This document shows positions 19,042 through 27,332 of a stretch of DNA of 64,000 bases, piece after piece. How positions within the stretch are numbered: the first letter of the stretch is position 1; the number at the start of each line of letters is the position of its first letter. The translations under genes were made by a program, and so were the position numbers. The notes beneath the pieces were generated by a model. The model searched no databases, was not told the origin of the DNA, and saw only the letters and a list, made by a program, of their open reading frames with translations. Origin of the DNA: Ruminococcus sp. (lineage in GTDB: Bacteria > Bacillota > Clostridia > Oscillospirales > Ruminococcaceae); NCBI GenBank assembly GCA_021199375.1, contig JAJQIB010000031.1, positions 1 to 64,000 of the forward strand, in the 5' to 3' direction.

Positions 19042-20151
19042 TTGAAAGAAGAATTTGACAAGATAGCCTCGCCGCCTCCCGATTCTGACGCTTTAACCGA
19101 GCCCCAGAACGAAGAGGCAGCGATACAAGAAGAAAAACAAGATAACACCCCCGACAAAGCTTCCACTAATGATGAAAAAAGTGAAATTAGTGAAGAAAAT
19201 GTCGAAAAATCTCCATCACCCAGTGATGAGGATAATAGCAATGATAGCGATGATGGGACTGAAGCTACTGCCATAAAAATAGACTATAACGAGGTCATAT
19301 CAAAGGCAGGAAAAAAAGCAGGCAAAACCTTTACTAAGGTAAAGGATAGGGTAAAGCAGTCCGATGTGCTAAAGCCTGAGGTCATAAAGGATATGTTTTT
19401 TGGCACACAAGCAAGCAAGACCCTCCCCGAATACATCTCCGATGAGGAGCTTGAGGAGGAGGCTAATCAGCAGGTTTTGTTTGACAAAAAAAGAAAGCGC
19501 TATGCCGCAGACCCCGATCAGGATAAAATAATCTTTACCGCTGATTACATGATTAGTCCAGATCAAATGCTTGAGGGCTTCAATCTTTTCTATCACGAGT
19601 TTATAAGAAAAAGCAATATCCGCTGGACAATACTTTTCTTAATTTTAGCGCTTGGCTTTGCCATGTCGATTATCATCTACCCCGATAACTACATAAACTA
19701 CCTTCTGCTTTTAATCTCGCTGTCCGTAATCGCAATGAAATGGATTACCTCCTATAGCGCAAAAAAGCAGGCGCACGAATCCGCAGGGGACGTAAAAAAT
19801 GACAACTACAGACTCATCTTTTACAGCTCTCGAATCGTTATTGAGGAATCCGAGCTTGCAGGAGATAAAATCTACAACTACCCTCCCGTCATGATCCGCT
19901 TCGAGGATATTGATTTAAAGGTAATCGATTATGAGCAGATTTACGTTCTTATTTTCAAGAAGGACTATATATACACCATCCCAAAATCCTCAATGACCGA
20001 GCAGGAGCAAAATGCCTTTGAAACTCACTTAAAAAGCATTCTGCGTGACGACTATCACGAGCTTTATAAAAAAATGAAGCTCACCGCAAGACCAAAAGCT
20101 CCCATTGATGATGACGATGAAGAGGATTTAAAAGAAAAGGACAATGATTAA
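19042..20151 (+). CDS. Acidic YcxB-domain membrane protein
   Basis: A 369-residue protein starting at TTG 19042. The first roughly 85 residues are highly acidic and Ser/Pro-rich (EEAAIQEEKQDN, SPSPSDEDNSNDSDDG) and probably disordered. About 160-270 carries the YcxB-like pattern: MLEGFNLFYHEFIRKSN, then two adjacent membrane helices near 196-235, then a strand-rich domain (YRLIFYSSRIVIEE, VLIFKKDYIYTIPKSSM). The function of YcxB proteins is unknown. It lies between gyrB and gyrA with tight spacing, so it is probably cotranscribed; this placement is not a standard arrangement. Confidence 0.75.
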   Translation: MKEEFDKIASPPPDSDALTEPQNEEAAIQEEKQDNTPDKASTNDEKSEISEENVEKSPSPSDEDNSNDSDDGTEATAIKIDYNEVISKAGKKAGKTFTKVKDRVKQSDVLKPEVIKDMFFGTQASKTLPEYISDEELEEEANQQVLFDKKRKRYAADPDQDKIIFTADYMISPDQMLEGFNLFYHEFIRKSNIRWTILFLILALGFAMSIIIYPDNYINYLLLLISLSVIAMKWITSYSAKKQAHESAGDVKNDNYRLIFYSSRIVIEESELAGDKIYNYPPVMIRFEDIDLKVIDYEQIYVLIFKKDYIYTIPKSSMTEQEQNAFETHLKSILRDDYHELYKKMKLTARPKAPIDDDDEEDLKEKDND

Positions 20152-20189
20152 CTTCACACATATGTGTGTGAGAAAGAGGTGTTACAATT
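20152..20189. promoter_or_regulatory. Short palindrome before gyrA
   Basis: The perfect palindrome CACACATATGTGTG lies near 20156-20169, between the YcxB-gene stop and the gyrA ribosome site GAAAGAGGTG. It could be a protein-binding site or a small hairpin; no role can be assigned. Confidence 0.35.
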
Positions 20190-22769
20190 TTGAGTAACGA
20201 AAACGAACACGAATTAGAGGTAGCTGCCTTTAAGGATAATTCCAACATAATTGATATCGACATAGAAAAAATGATGAAGGATTCCTTCCTTCAATATTCC
20301 ATGTCGGTTATCTGTTCAAGAGCCCTTCCCGATGTAAGAGATGGCTTAAAGCCTGTACACAGAAGAATTCTCTACACCATGTACGAAAACGGACTCTACC
20401 CCGAAAGGCCCTATCGTAAGTGCGCTGACACTGTAGGTAGCGTTCTCGGTAGCTATCACCCCCACGGTGACGCCTCCGTTTACGATGCGCTTGTACGTAT
20501 GGCTCAGACCTTCTCACTGCGCTACCCGATGGTTGACGGTCAGGGTAACTTCGGTTCAGTAGACGGCGACCCGCCTGCTGCATATCGTTATACAGAAGCA
20601 AAAATGGCTAAGATCGCAATGCACATGCTCACCGACATCAATAAGGAAACGGTAGACTTTCAGCCTAACTATGACGACAGATTAAAGGAGCCCCAGGTTC
20701 TCCCCTCACGCTTCCCACAGCTTTTGTGCAACGGTTCAACTGGTATCGCTGTCGGAATGGCAACCAATATCCCTCCCCATAATCTCGGAGAGGTTATCGA
20801 TGCCATGAAGCTCATGGTTAAAAATCCCGACTGCACCCTTGACGATCTCATGGAGTGCATCAAGGGACCCGACTTCCCCACAGGCGGAATCATTATGGGA
20901 AGATCCGGAATCCGCTCAGCCTACGGCACAGGACGCGGAAAAATCACACTTCGCTCCGATACAACAATAGAGGAAATCAAGGGACGCAATTGCATCATAG
21001 TCCACGAAATCCCCTACATGGTAAACAAGGCTCGCCTAATCCAGTCGATAGCCGAGCTTCATAAGGAAAAGCGCATCGAGGGAATCCACGACCTTCGTGA
21101 CGAGTCTGATAAGGACGGACTTCGTATCGTTATCGAGCTCAAAAAGGAAGCAATCCCCCAGGTGGTACTAAATAAGCTCTTCACCTACACCCAGCTCCAG
21201 GATACTGTCGGTGTAATCATGATAGCTCTAGTAAACGGCATACCAAAAACCCTAACCCTAAAGCAGATGCTTGAGGAGTACATCAATTTCCAGGTTGATG
21301 TAATAACCCGCCGTACAAAATTCGACCTCAAAAAGGCTAAGGAGCGCGAGCATATCCTTCAGGGCTTGGCGATAGCGCTAGATCACATCGATGAGGTAGT
21401 CGAGATAATGAAGACCTCAAAGAACATTCCCGAGGCTAAGGAGGTTCTCTCCGATAGATTTAGCCTTTCCGACATTCAAACCACCCATATCACCAACATG
21501 ACCCTCGGACGTCTTACCGGTCTTGAGCGTCAAAAGATTATGGACGAGCTGCACGAGCTAGAGGAAAAAATTGCCGACCTAGAGGACATTTTGGCAAACC
21601 ACTCCCGCATCCTCCAGATCATGCTTGATGAGGTTGACGAAATTCAAGCAAAATTCGGCGATCCCCGCCGCACCCGCATCGAAAACGTAAGCGGTGAGGT
21701 TGATGTTGAAGATCTCATTCCCGTTGAGGATAACGTAGTAACCTACACCAACAGCGGCTACATCAAGCGCATGCCCGTAAGCACCTACAAGGCTCAAAAC
21801 CGTGGAGGCAAGGGAGTTTCAGGCATGAAGCAGCGTGAGGACGATTTCATTGACGAAATGTACATCTGCTCCTCACACGACAATCTGCTCTTTATATCCA
21901 ACCTTGGCAATATGTACAAGCTAAAATGCTACGAGCTCCCCGAGGGCTCCAAGGCATCCAAGGGCACCAACATCATAAACATTCTCCCCCTCAAGGAGGA
22001 CGAAACCATTGCCGCCATGATCAAGACCACGGACTTTGACGAAGGCAAATGGATAGTAATGTGTACCAAAAACGGCAAAATCAAGCGCACAAATCTCTCG
22101 CTATATAAGAATGTTCGCAAGCGTGGACTAATAGCAATCGGACTTGACGAGGGCGATGAAATTGCAGGCGTCAGAATGACTCATGGCGATAATCAGCTAA
22201 TAGTTGCCACCCAAAACGGCATGGCAATACGAATAAATGAAACCACCATTCGTCCGATGTCCAGAAGCGCACACGGCGTCAAGGCAATCAAGCTCCGTGA
22301 CGGCGATTGTGTCGTTTCAATGGCAAGAGTCCGTGAAGGTGCAAGCGTTCTCACCGTCACCGAAAACGGTCTCGGAAGAAAAACCGAGCTTGACGCCTAT
22401 CGTATCCAAAATCGCGGAGGCTTCGGACTCAAAAACTACAAGTGCGATAAGACCAAGGTCTGCGGCATAAAGGTAGTTGATGAGGAGGACGACATCATCA
22501 TGATCTCCTCCGATGGAGTAATTATAAGACTCCGTGCTGCCGATATCCGCATGATGGGCCGCTACGCTCGTGGAGTAAAGCTCATGAAGCTAAGCGACGA
22601 CAGCAAGGTAGTAGCCTTCACCCGTGCCGAGCATGACGACTCAGCCGAAATAGCCACGGTAGATAACACTGCCGAGGAGCTAACAGCCGAGGAAATCAAG
22701 GAAATCGAGGCTCAAGAGGCTAAGGACGAGCAATCTCAGACCGATGAAGCCGAGGACTCACAGGAATAA
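20190..22769 (+). CDS. gyrA: DNA gyrase subunit A
   Basis: An 859-residue subunit that breaks and rejoins DNA. Start is TTG at 20190. The catalytic Tyr is residue 134 in [10 protein letters not shown]. The quinolone-determining region reads [15 protein letters not shown]: Ala95 stands at the position of E. coli Ser83 and Asp99 at Asp87. The C-terminal beta-pinwheel carries a GyrA box of the form QNRGGKG (about residue 535). The tail is acidic (about 40 residues of Glu/Asp/Ala). An intrinsic terminator follows. Confidence 0.97.
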   Translation: MSNENEHELEVAAFKDNSNIIDIDIEKMMKDSFLQYSMSVICSRALPDVRDGLKPVHRRILYTMYENGLYPERPYRKCADTVGSVLGSYHPHGDASVYDALVRMAQTFSLRYPMVDGQGNFGSVDGDPPAAYRYTEAKMAKIAMHMLTDINKETVDFQPNYDDRLKEPQVLPSRFPQLLCNGSTGIAVGMATNIPPHNLGEVIDAMKLMVKNPDCTLDDLMECIKGPDFPTGGIIMGRSGIRSAYGTGRGKITLRSDTTIEEIKGRNCIIVHEIPYMVNKARLIQSIAELHKEKRIEGIHDLRDESDKDGLRIVIELKKEAIPQVVLNKLFTYTQLQDTVGVIMIALVNGIPKTLTLKQMLEEYINFQVDVITRRTKFDLKKAKEREHILQGLAIALDHIDEVVEIMKTSKNIPEAKEVLSDRFSLSDIQTTHITNMTLGRLTGLERQKIMDELHELEEKIADLEDILANHSRILQIMLDEVDEIQAKFGDPRRTRIENVSGEVDVEDLIPVEDNVVTYTNSGYIKRMPVSTYKAQNRGGKGVSGMKQREDDFIDEMYICSSHDNLLFISNLGNMYKLKCYELPEGSKASKGTNIINILPLKEDETIAAMIKTTDFDEGKWIVMCTKNGKIKRTNLSLYKNVRKRGLIAIGLDEGDEIAGVRMTHGDNQLIVATQNGMAIRINETTIRPMSRSAHGVKAIKLRDGDCVVSMARVREGASVLTVTENGLGRKTELDAYRIQNRGGFGLKNYKCDKTKVCGIKVVDEEDDIIMISSDGVIIRLRAADIRMMGRYARGVKLMKLSDDSKVVAFTRAEHDDSAEIATVDNTAEELTAEEIKEIEAQEAKDEQSQTDEAEDSQE

Positions 22770-22793
22770 TCCAGAGTAACCCAAGCAATAATA

Positions 22794-22826
22794 AAATCCC
22801 AATCTGCTAATTAGGTTGGGATTTTT
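22794..22826 (+). terminator. Terminator of the dnaA-gyrA arm
   Basis: AAATCCCAA (22794-22802) pairs with TTGGGATTT (about 22815-22823), followed by Ts. It separates gyrA from the convergent noc gene. Confidence 0.8.
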
Positions 22827-22904
22827 TATGACATCATTAGATTTTTAAACAATAGAATATATACTATTATTAAATATTTATCACTATTGCAATATTACAG
22901 TGAT

Positions 22905-22920
22905 TGTTCCACGTGGAACA
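22905..22920. promoter_or_regulatory. parS centromere site 1
   Basis: A perfect 16-bp palindrome TGTTCCACGTGGAACA, the ParB/Spo0J-binding parS sequence in its Clostridia form. It lies immediately after the noc stop codon. ParB loads here and spreads, and SMC is recruited. Confidence 0.93.
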
Positions 22921-22921
22921 A

Positions 22922-23761
22922 TCACTCCGACTTCACAAACTCACCTCCCCTCTCCGGAATTTTAATCACATACTGCATATAGCCGTCCGCTGAGAATCTC
23001 TCCGCCTGCGCCTCAACTCCCGCCAGCCGCATGATGCTCAGCGCCCTCTCAACCGTGTTAAAAAACAGCCTCACATCGCCCAGAGCTGCCGCACGCCGCC
23101 TGTAGCTGCGCCTTATCCGCTCCCGCTCGTGCCTATCGTCAATCAGCCGCTCCATCTCCTGTACCGTAAGCCGCTTGTCCGCCACCTCTCGCAGCACCTC
23201 ATCACGCTCCCCCTCATCCGCCTTAAGCAGCGCTCTGGCGTGCCGCTCCGTAAGCGCATTTTCCAGTATAATCTCACGGTGTCGCTGCGCAATTTTGAGA
23301 AGCCTCAGCTTGTTAGCCACCGCCGACTGCGAAAGCCCAAGAGCCACCGCCGCCCTCTGCTGCGTCATCCCGTACTGCGTTATAAGCGTCTCAATCCCCT
23401 GCGCCTGCTCAAAGCAGTTTAGGCTCTCCCGCTGTAGGTTCTCCGCCAGCGCCGCCACAGCCGCACCACTGTCCGAAAGCTCCGCCATCACACACGGCAC
23501 CGAGCTTAGCCCAGCCATTTTTGCCGCCCTCAGCCGCCTCTCACCACAGACCAGCTCATATCCTTCGCCTACACGCCGCACCACAAGCGGCTGCAAAATC
23601 CCCACACTCGCAATGCTCTTCGCAAGCGAGCTTATCCCATCTACGTCAAACTCCGTCCTAGGCTGCGCCCTACCAGGCAAAATCTCCCCTATCTCAAGCT
23701 CAAAAGCTCCTCTGTTCTCTGCCCTTCGCTCAAGCACCGCCCTCGCAATTGAATAAGTCAT
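22922..23761 (-). CDS. noc: Nucleoid occlusion protein Noc (ParB paralogue)
   Basis: A 279-residue protein. It has the ParB-type N-terminal CTPase motifs QPRTEFD, GILQPLVVRR and GERRLRAAK, then a helix-turn-helix region (MTQQRAAVALGLSQSAVANKLRLL) and a C-terminal domain (VRLFFNTVERALSIMRLAGV ... YVIKIP) that matches Noc rather than Spo0J. The short N-terminus MTYSIARAVLERR could be the amphipathic membrane-binding helix. Noc prevents division over the nucleoid. It is encoded against the direction of replication, convergent with gyrA and divergent from parA. GC content looks higher than in its neighbours (Arg-, Ala-rich). Confidence 0.88.
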   Translation of the reverse strand: MTYSIARAVLERRAENRGAFELEIGEILPGRAQPRTEFDVDGISSLAKSIASVGILQPLVVRRVGEGYELVCGERRLRAAKMAGLSSVPCVMAELSDSGAAVAALAENLQRESLNCFEQAQGIETLITQYGMTQQRAAVALGLSQSAVANKLRLLKIAQRHREIILENALTERHARALLKADEGERDEVLREVADKRLTVQEMERLIDDRHERERIRRSYRRRAAALGDVRLFFNTVERALSIMRLAGVEAQAERFSADGYMQYVIKIPERGGEFVKSE

Positions 23762-24003
23762 AAGCCGCCTCCTTAGCTTTCTCCTACCCTTATTTTATCA
23801 CCTCCCGAGCCCTTTTCCAAGAGCAAAATTCGCCCCACCCTCCGACAAATTCCCCTCTAAGCCAGCGCCACCGAGCAATATTCGCCATTACCCGACAAGC
23901 CTCCCTATCAGAATCAGTCGAGCCGTGTCCCCTTTTGCGAAAAATTTTTTTAAAAAAAGCAAAAAAGTTGTCAAAAGGTCTTTTCAAATCACGAAAAATG
24001 TTG
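23762..24003. other. Spacer between divergent noc and parA
   Basis: No gene is visible in these 240 bases. The part from 23935 is A/T-rich with several A tracts. A noc promoter is expected here on the minus strand, but I cannot pick one with confidence. Confidence 0.4.
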
Positions 24004-24155
24004 TATAATAAAAGTAGAGAGGGAGTCTCGCTTCACTCCGCTTTAAATAAAAGTAGAGGGAGATGTACGCCTATTAAGGTGGCGTACATTTCTTTGATGT
24101 AGGGTGGTGGCATCTCCCTGCATGGTTAGCTATAAAAAGGAAAGGATTTTAGAAT
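24004..24155 (+). promoter_or_regulatory. parA promoter and structured 5' leader
   Basis: A TATAAT lies at 24004-24009 with a weak TTTTCA at 23981-23986 (17-bp spacer). The leader then holds a 13-bp direct repeat AATAAAAGTAGAG (24007-24019 and 24046-24058), a GGAGT/ACTCC hairpin (24022-24039), and a nested structure. AGGGAGATG (24057-24065) pairs with CATCTCCCT (24111-24119); inside it GTACGCC pairs with GGCGTAC (24065-24071 with 24081-24087). The ribosome site GGAAAGGA and the ATG follow. It looks like a cis-acting RNA or a recombined repeat unit; the class is unknown. Confidence 0.55.
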
Positions 24156-24932
24156 ATGGGAAAGGTTATAGCCGTATCCAATCAAAAGGGCGGTGTAGGA
24201 AAATCCACTACAGTAGTAAACCTTGCGGCAGTTTTTGGAATTAAGGGTAAGAAGGTTCTTATCGTTGACTTCGACCCACAGGGAAATTCTACCACAAGCC
24301 TTGGCATACGAAAAAAGAGTGTGCGCAACACAATTTACGAGGCGCTTATGGGCGATTGCACAGCGTTCGAAGCAGTAGTTGCGACTGAATTTCGAGGTGT
24401 AAGCCTGATCCCTACAACTCAAAGGCTTTCAGGTGCCGCCGTCTGGCTTCTCGAGCAGGAGGATAAGGGCAAAACCCTGCGAGGAGTTCTAAGCGAGGCT
24501 CGTGAGTTTTACGACTACATACTAATCGACTGCCCGCCTACACTCGATATGCTCACAATAAACGCTCTCTCCGCTGCCGACTCTGTAATTGTCCCGATTC
24601 AGTGCGAATTTCTATCGCTTGAGGGCTTAGCCGAGCTTAATAACACAATCGAGCGTGTACGTGACAGCTTTAACCCTGCTCTTAAGCTTGAGGGCATACT
24701 GTTTACAATGTATGTCGAGCGCTACAAGGTCACAGGACAAATCGTCAAGGAGGTCAAGCGCTATTTCGCAGATTCGGTTTTCGAGACGGTAATTCCTCGA
24801 AATATCGCACTTTCTGAAGCTCCAAGCTTCGGAATGCCTGTAATCTACTACGAAAAAAAATCCAAGGGCAGCAAAGCCTACGAGGCTCTTGGTAAGGAAA
24901 TATTAAAGAATGAAAGAAAGGGGAAGGGATAA
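24156..24932 (+). CDS. parA: Chromosome partitioning ATPase ParA/Soj
   Basis: A 258-residue deviant Walker A ATPase (KGGVGKSTT, residues 11-19), with DFDPQGNST and the Walker B-like YILIDCPPTLD. It ends GKEILKNERKGKG. It binds nonspecific DNA as an ATP dimer and works with ParB-parS in origin segregation; Soj also regulates DnaA. It abuts parB with no gap. Confidence 0.95.
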   Translation: MGKVIAVSNQKGGVGKSTTVVNLAAVFGIKGKKVLIVDFDPQGNSTTSLGIRKKSVRNTIYEALMGDCTAFEAVVATEFRGVSLIPTTQRLSGAAVWLLEQEDKGKTLRGVLSEAREFYDYILIDCPPTLDMLTINALSAADSVIVPIQCEFLSLEGLAELNNTIERVRDSFNPALKLEGILFTMYVERYKVTGQIVKEVKRYFADSVFETVIPRNIALSEAPSFGMPVIYYEKKSKGSKAYEALGKEILKNERKGKG

Positions 24933-25901
24933 ATGGCAAAAAAAGATCGTATGAAAAACGGACTCGATATGCTGTTTGAAAACAACACGCACGATTCCTC
25001 TCAGGACGGTAATGAAAATGAAATTACAAGCCTGAGAATCTCACTTATTGAGCCTGATAAAAACCAGCCGCGAACCACCTTTGATGAGGAAAAGCTAAAC
25101 GAGCTTGCCGCAAACATAAAGGAGCATGGCGTTTTGCAGCCGATTTTGGTGCGTCCCATCGGCAACGGAAGCTACCGAATTGTAGCAGGTGAGCGCAGAT
25201 GGCGAGCCTCACGTATGGCAGGACTGACCGAAATGCCTGTTATAGTACGTGAGCTTGACGATGCTCAGGCGGCGCAGATTTCACTGATTGAAAACCTCCA
25301 GCGTGAGGACTTGGATCCTATCGAGGAGGCTAAGGCGTATCAGAGGCTGATGACGGAATACAGCATGACCCAAGAGCAGCTTTCGCTGTCGGTCGGAAAG
25401 TCGAGATCCAAAATCGCAAACTCGGTGCGTCTGCTAGATCTCCCCGAGGACGTTCAGGAGTCGCTTTCAGAGGGAAGAATCACTGTCGGTCACGCGAAGG
25501 TTCTGTGCAAGCTGAAGGAATATATTCACATTTTCTACTATTGCACTCTTGCAGAGGCTGGCGTTTCGGTTCGTGAGCTTGAGAGAATGATTGAGGAGAA
25601 CCCCACCGTAAATGACCCAGATCCCGAAAAGGTAGATCCCAACAACGTCATTTTCGGCAGATATTACCCAGATAATGGCAAATCGATTTTTGACGAGGAG
25701 CCTAAGCCGAAAAAGCAAAAGACCGCCTCGGTTTTTGACCCGTTCAAGAAGTATGCCGTTGAAGCTCAGGAGTCCTTTGACGAGCTTGGATATAAGGCAA
25801 AGATTTCCAAGGAGAGGGACGGCAGCTTTTCGGTGAAGTTTAGCTTCGATAAGGTCGAGGAGCTTAAGAGAATGATTGAAAAGATTTCACAGGATTTGTA
25901 A
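24933..25901 (+). CDS. parB: Chromosome partitioning protein ParB/Spo0J
   Basis: A 322-residue CTP-dependent clamp that loads at parS. Motifs: QPRTTFDEEKL, GVLQPILVRP, GERRWRASRMAGL (CTP-binding), ENLQREDLDPIEEAKAYQ, the helix-turn-helix MTQEQLSLSVGKSRSKIAN, and a C-terminal dimerisation segment. The central linker (PKPKKQKTASVFDPFKKY) is charged. The ATG directly follows the parA stop, so they are coupled. A parS lies 13 bases after its stop. Confidence 0.95.
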   Translation: MAKKDRMKNGLDMLFENNTHDSSQDGNENEITSLRISLIEPDKNQPRTTFDEEKLNELAANIKEHGVLQPILVRPIGNGSYRIVAGERRWRASRMAGLTEMPVIVRELDDAQAAQISLIENLQREDLDPIEEAKAYQRLMTEYSMTQEQLSLSVGKSRSKIANSVRLLDLPEDVQESLSEGRITVGHAKVLCKLKEYIHIFYYCTLAEAGVSVRELERMIEENPTVNDPDPEKVDPNNVIFGRYYPDNGKSIFDEEPKPKKQKTASVFDPFKKYAVEAQESFDELGYKAKISKERDGSFSVKFSFDKVEELKRMIEKISQDL

Positions 25902-25913
25902 TACAAATGTGAT

Positions 25914-25929
25914 TGTTCCACGTGGAACA
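25914..25929. promoter_or_regulatory. parS centromere site 2
   Basis: A second perfect copy of TGTTCCACGTGGAACA, between parB and serS. With site 1 it brackets noc-parA-parB. Confidence 0.93.
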
Positions 25930-25962
25930 AAATTAAATTTAAGGTACAAGGAGAAATATATT

Positions 25963-27255
25963 ATGTTGGACATCAAGCTATTGAGAACGAACCCCGATGC
26001 TGTTAGGGAGAATATCAAGAAGAAATTTCAGGATGACAAGCTGCCGCTTGTTGATGAGGTAATTGCGCTGGACAAGGAGTTTCGTGCTGCCAAAACCAGA
26101 GCGGACGAGCTGAGAGCCAAGAGAAACAGCATGAGCAAGCAAATTGGCGGACTGATGGCTAAGGGCGAAAGGGACGAGGCTGAAAGAGTAAAGGCTGAGG
26201 TCAAGACGTACGGCGCTGAGCTTGAGGAGCTGGCGGCGAAGGAGACCGAGCTTGAGGCTGAGATTAAGAAGCGCATGCAGGTGATTCCGCAGCTGATTGG
26301 CGACGACGTGCCGATTGGAAGGGACGACAGCGAGAATGTCGAGCTTGAGAGGTTTGGCGAGCCTGTGGTTCCCGACTTTGAGGTGCCGTACCATGTTGAC
26401 ATTATGGAGAGCCTAAACGGCATTGACCTGGATTCGGCGAGAAAGACGAGCGGAAATGGATTTTATTACCTGAGAGGGGATATTGCAAGGCTTCACTCGG
26501 CGGTGCTTTCCTACGCAAGAGATTTTATGATTGACCGTGGCTTTACCTACTACATTCCGCCGTACATGATCAGATCTGACGTGGTGACGGGAGTTATGAG
26601 CTTTGCTGAGATGGAGGGCATGATGTACAAGATTGAGGGTGAAGATCTCTACCTAATCGGCACGTCTGAGCATTCGATGATCGGCAAGTTTATTGACACG
26701 ATTATTCCTGAGGGCGTGCTTCCGAAGGCGCTTACGAGCTACAGCCCTTGCTTTAGAAAAGAGGTTGGAGCGCACGGCATTGAGGAGCGTGGAGTTTACA
26801 GAATTCACCAGTTTGAAAAGCAGGAGATGATTGTGGTCTGCAAGCCGGATCAGAGCGACGAGTGGTATGAAAAGCTGTGGAGAAACACCGTAGACTTTTT
26901 CAGGACGCTGGATATTCCTGTAAGAACGCTTGAGTGCTGCTCGGGAGATTTAGCTGACCTTAAGGTAAGAAGCCTGGACGTTGAGGCTTGGAGCCCGAGA
27001 CAGCAGAAGTATTTTGAGGTCGGAAGCTGCTCGAACCTGGGCGATGCTCAGGCGAGAAGGCTCGGTATAAGAGTTAAGGGCGAGGACGGAGCTAAGTACT
27101 TTGCGCACACGCTAAACAACACCGTTGTTGCGCCGCCGAGAATGCTGATTGCATTTTTGGAGAACAATCTTCAGGCGGACGGAAGCGTTAGAATTCCTGA
27201 GGCACTTAGAATGTACATGGGCGGCAAGGAAAAGCTTGAGAGATGCAGCGGCTAA
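25963..27255 (+). CDS. serS: Seryl-tRNA synthetase
   Basis: A 430-residue class II synthetase. It begins MLDIKLLRTNPDAVRENIKK with the long coiled-coil tRNA-binding arm at about 30-105. Motif 2 is FRKEVGAHGIEERGVYRIHQ and motif 3 the GEDGAKYFAHTLNNTVVAPPR end. The start at 25963 is chosen because AAGGAGAA lies 8 bases before it; an in-frame upstream ATG at 25876 would read back through parS into parB. It is likely read from the parAB transcript or a nearby promoter; no T-box leader is visible. Confidence 0.95.
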   Translation: MLDIKLLRTNPDAVRENIKKKFQDDKLPLVDEVIALDKEFRAAKTRADELRAKRNSMSKQIGGLMAKGERDEAERVKAEVKTYGAELEELAAKETELEAEIKKRMQVIPQLIGDDVPIGRDDSENVELERFGEPVVPDFEVPYHVDIMESLNGIDLDSARKTSGNGFYYLRGDIARLHSAVLSYARDFMIDRGFTYYIPPYMIRSDVVTGVMSFAEMEGMMYKIEGEDLYLIGTSEHSMIGKFIDTIIPEGVLPKALTSYSPCFRKEVGAHGIEERGVYRIHQFEKQEMIVVCKPDQSDEWYEKLWRNTVDFFRTLDIPVRTLECCSGDLADLKVRSLDVEAWSPRQQKYFEVGSCSNLGDAQARRLGIRVKGEDGAKYFAHTLNNTVVAPPRMLIAFLENNLQADGSVRIPEALRMYMGGKEKLERCSG

Positions 27256-27275
27256 AATTAGATTAATAAAATTTG

Positions 27276-27313
27276 CGAATGGGTGCGTAGTGAGCGCACC
27301 TATTTGCGGTTAG
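27276..27313 (+). terminator. Imperfect hairpin after serS
   Basis: TTGCGAATGGGTGCG and CGCACCTATTTGCGG can pair over about 15 positions with a few mismatches around a 7-base loop. No T run follows, so it may be a weak terminator, a processing site, or chance. Confidence 0.35.
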
Positions 27314-27332
27314 AGGAAAGGAATGCCTAAAA

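Noticed and set aside
23175-23756. 193-residue plus-strand ORF
   Set aside because: It is a shadow of noc; high GC gives long open frames there.
24090-24120. AGGGTGGTGGCATC in the parA leader resembling a T-box antiterminator
   Set aside because: The leader is too short for a T-box stem I, there is no terminator, and parA is not a T-box-type gene.
22769-25930. Noc-binding sites of the ATTTCCCGGGAAAT type
   Set aside because: None was seen in this stretch; only parS sites are present.
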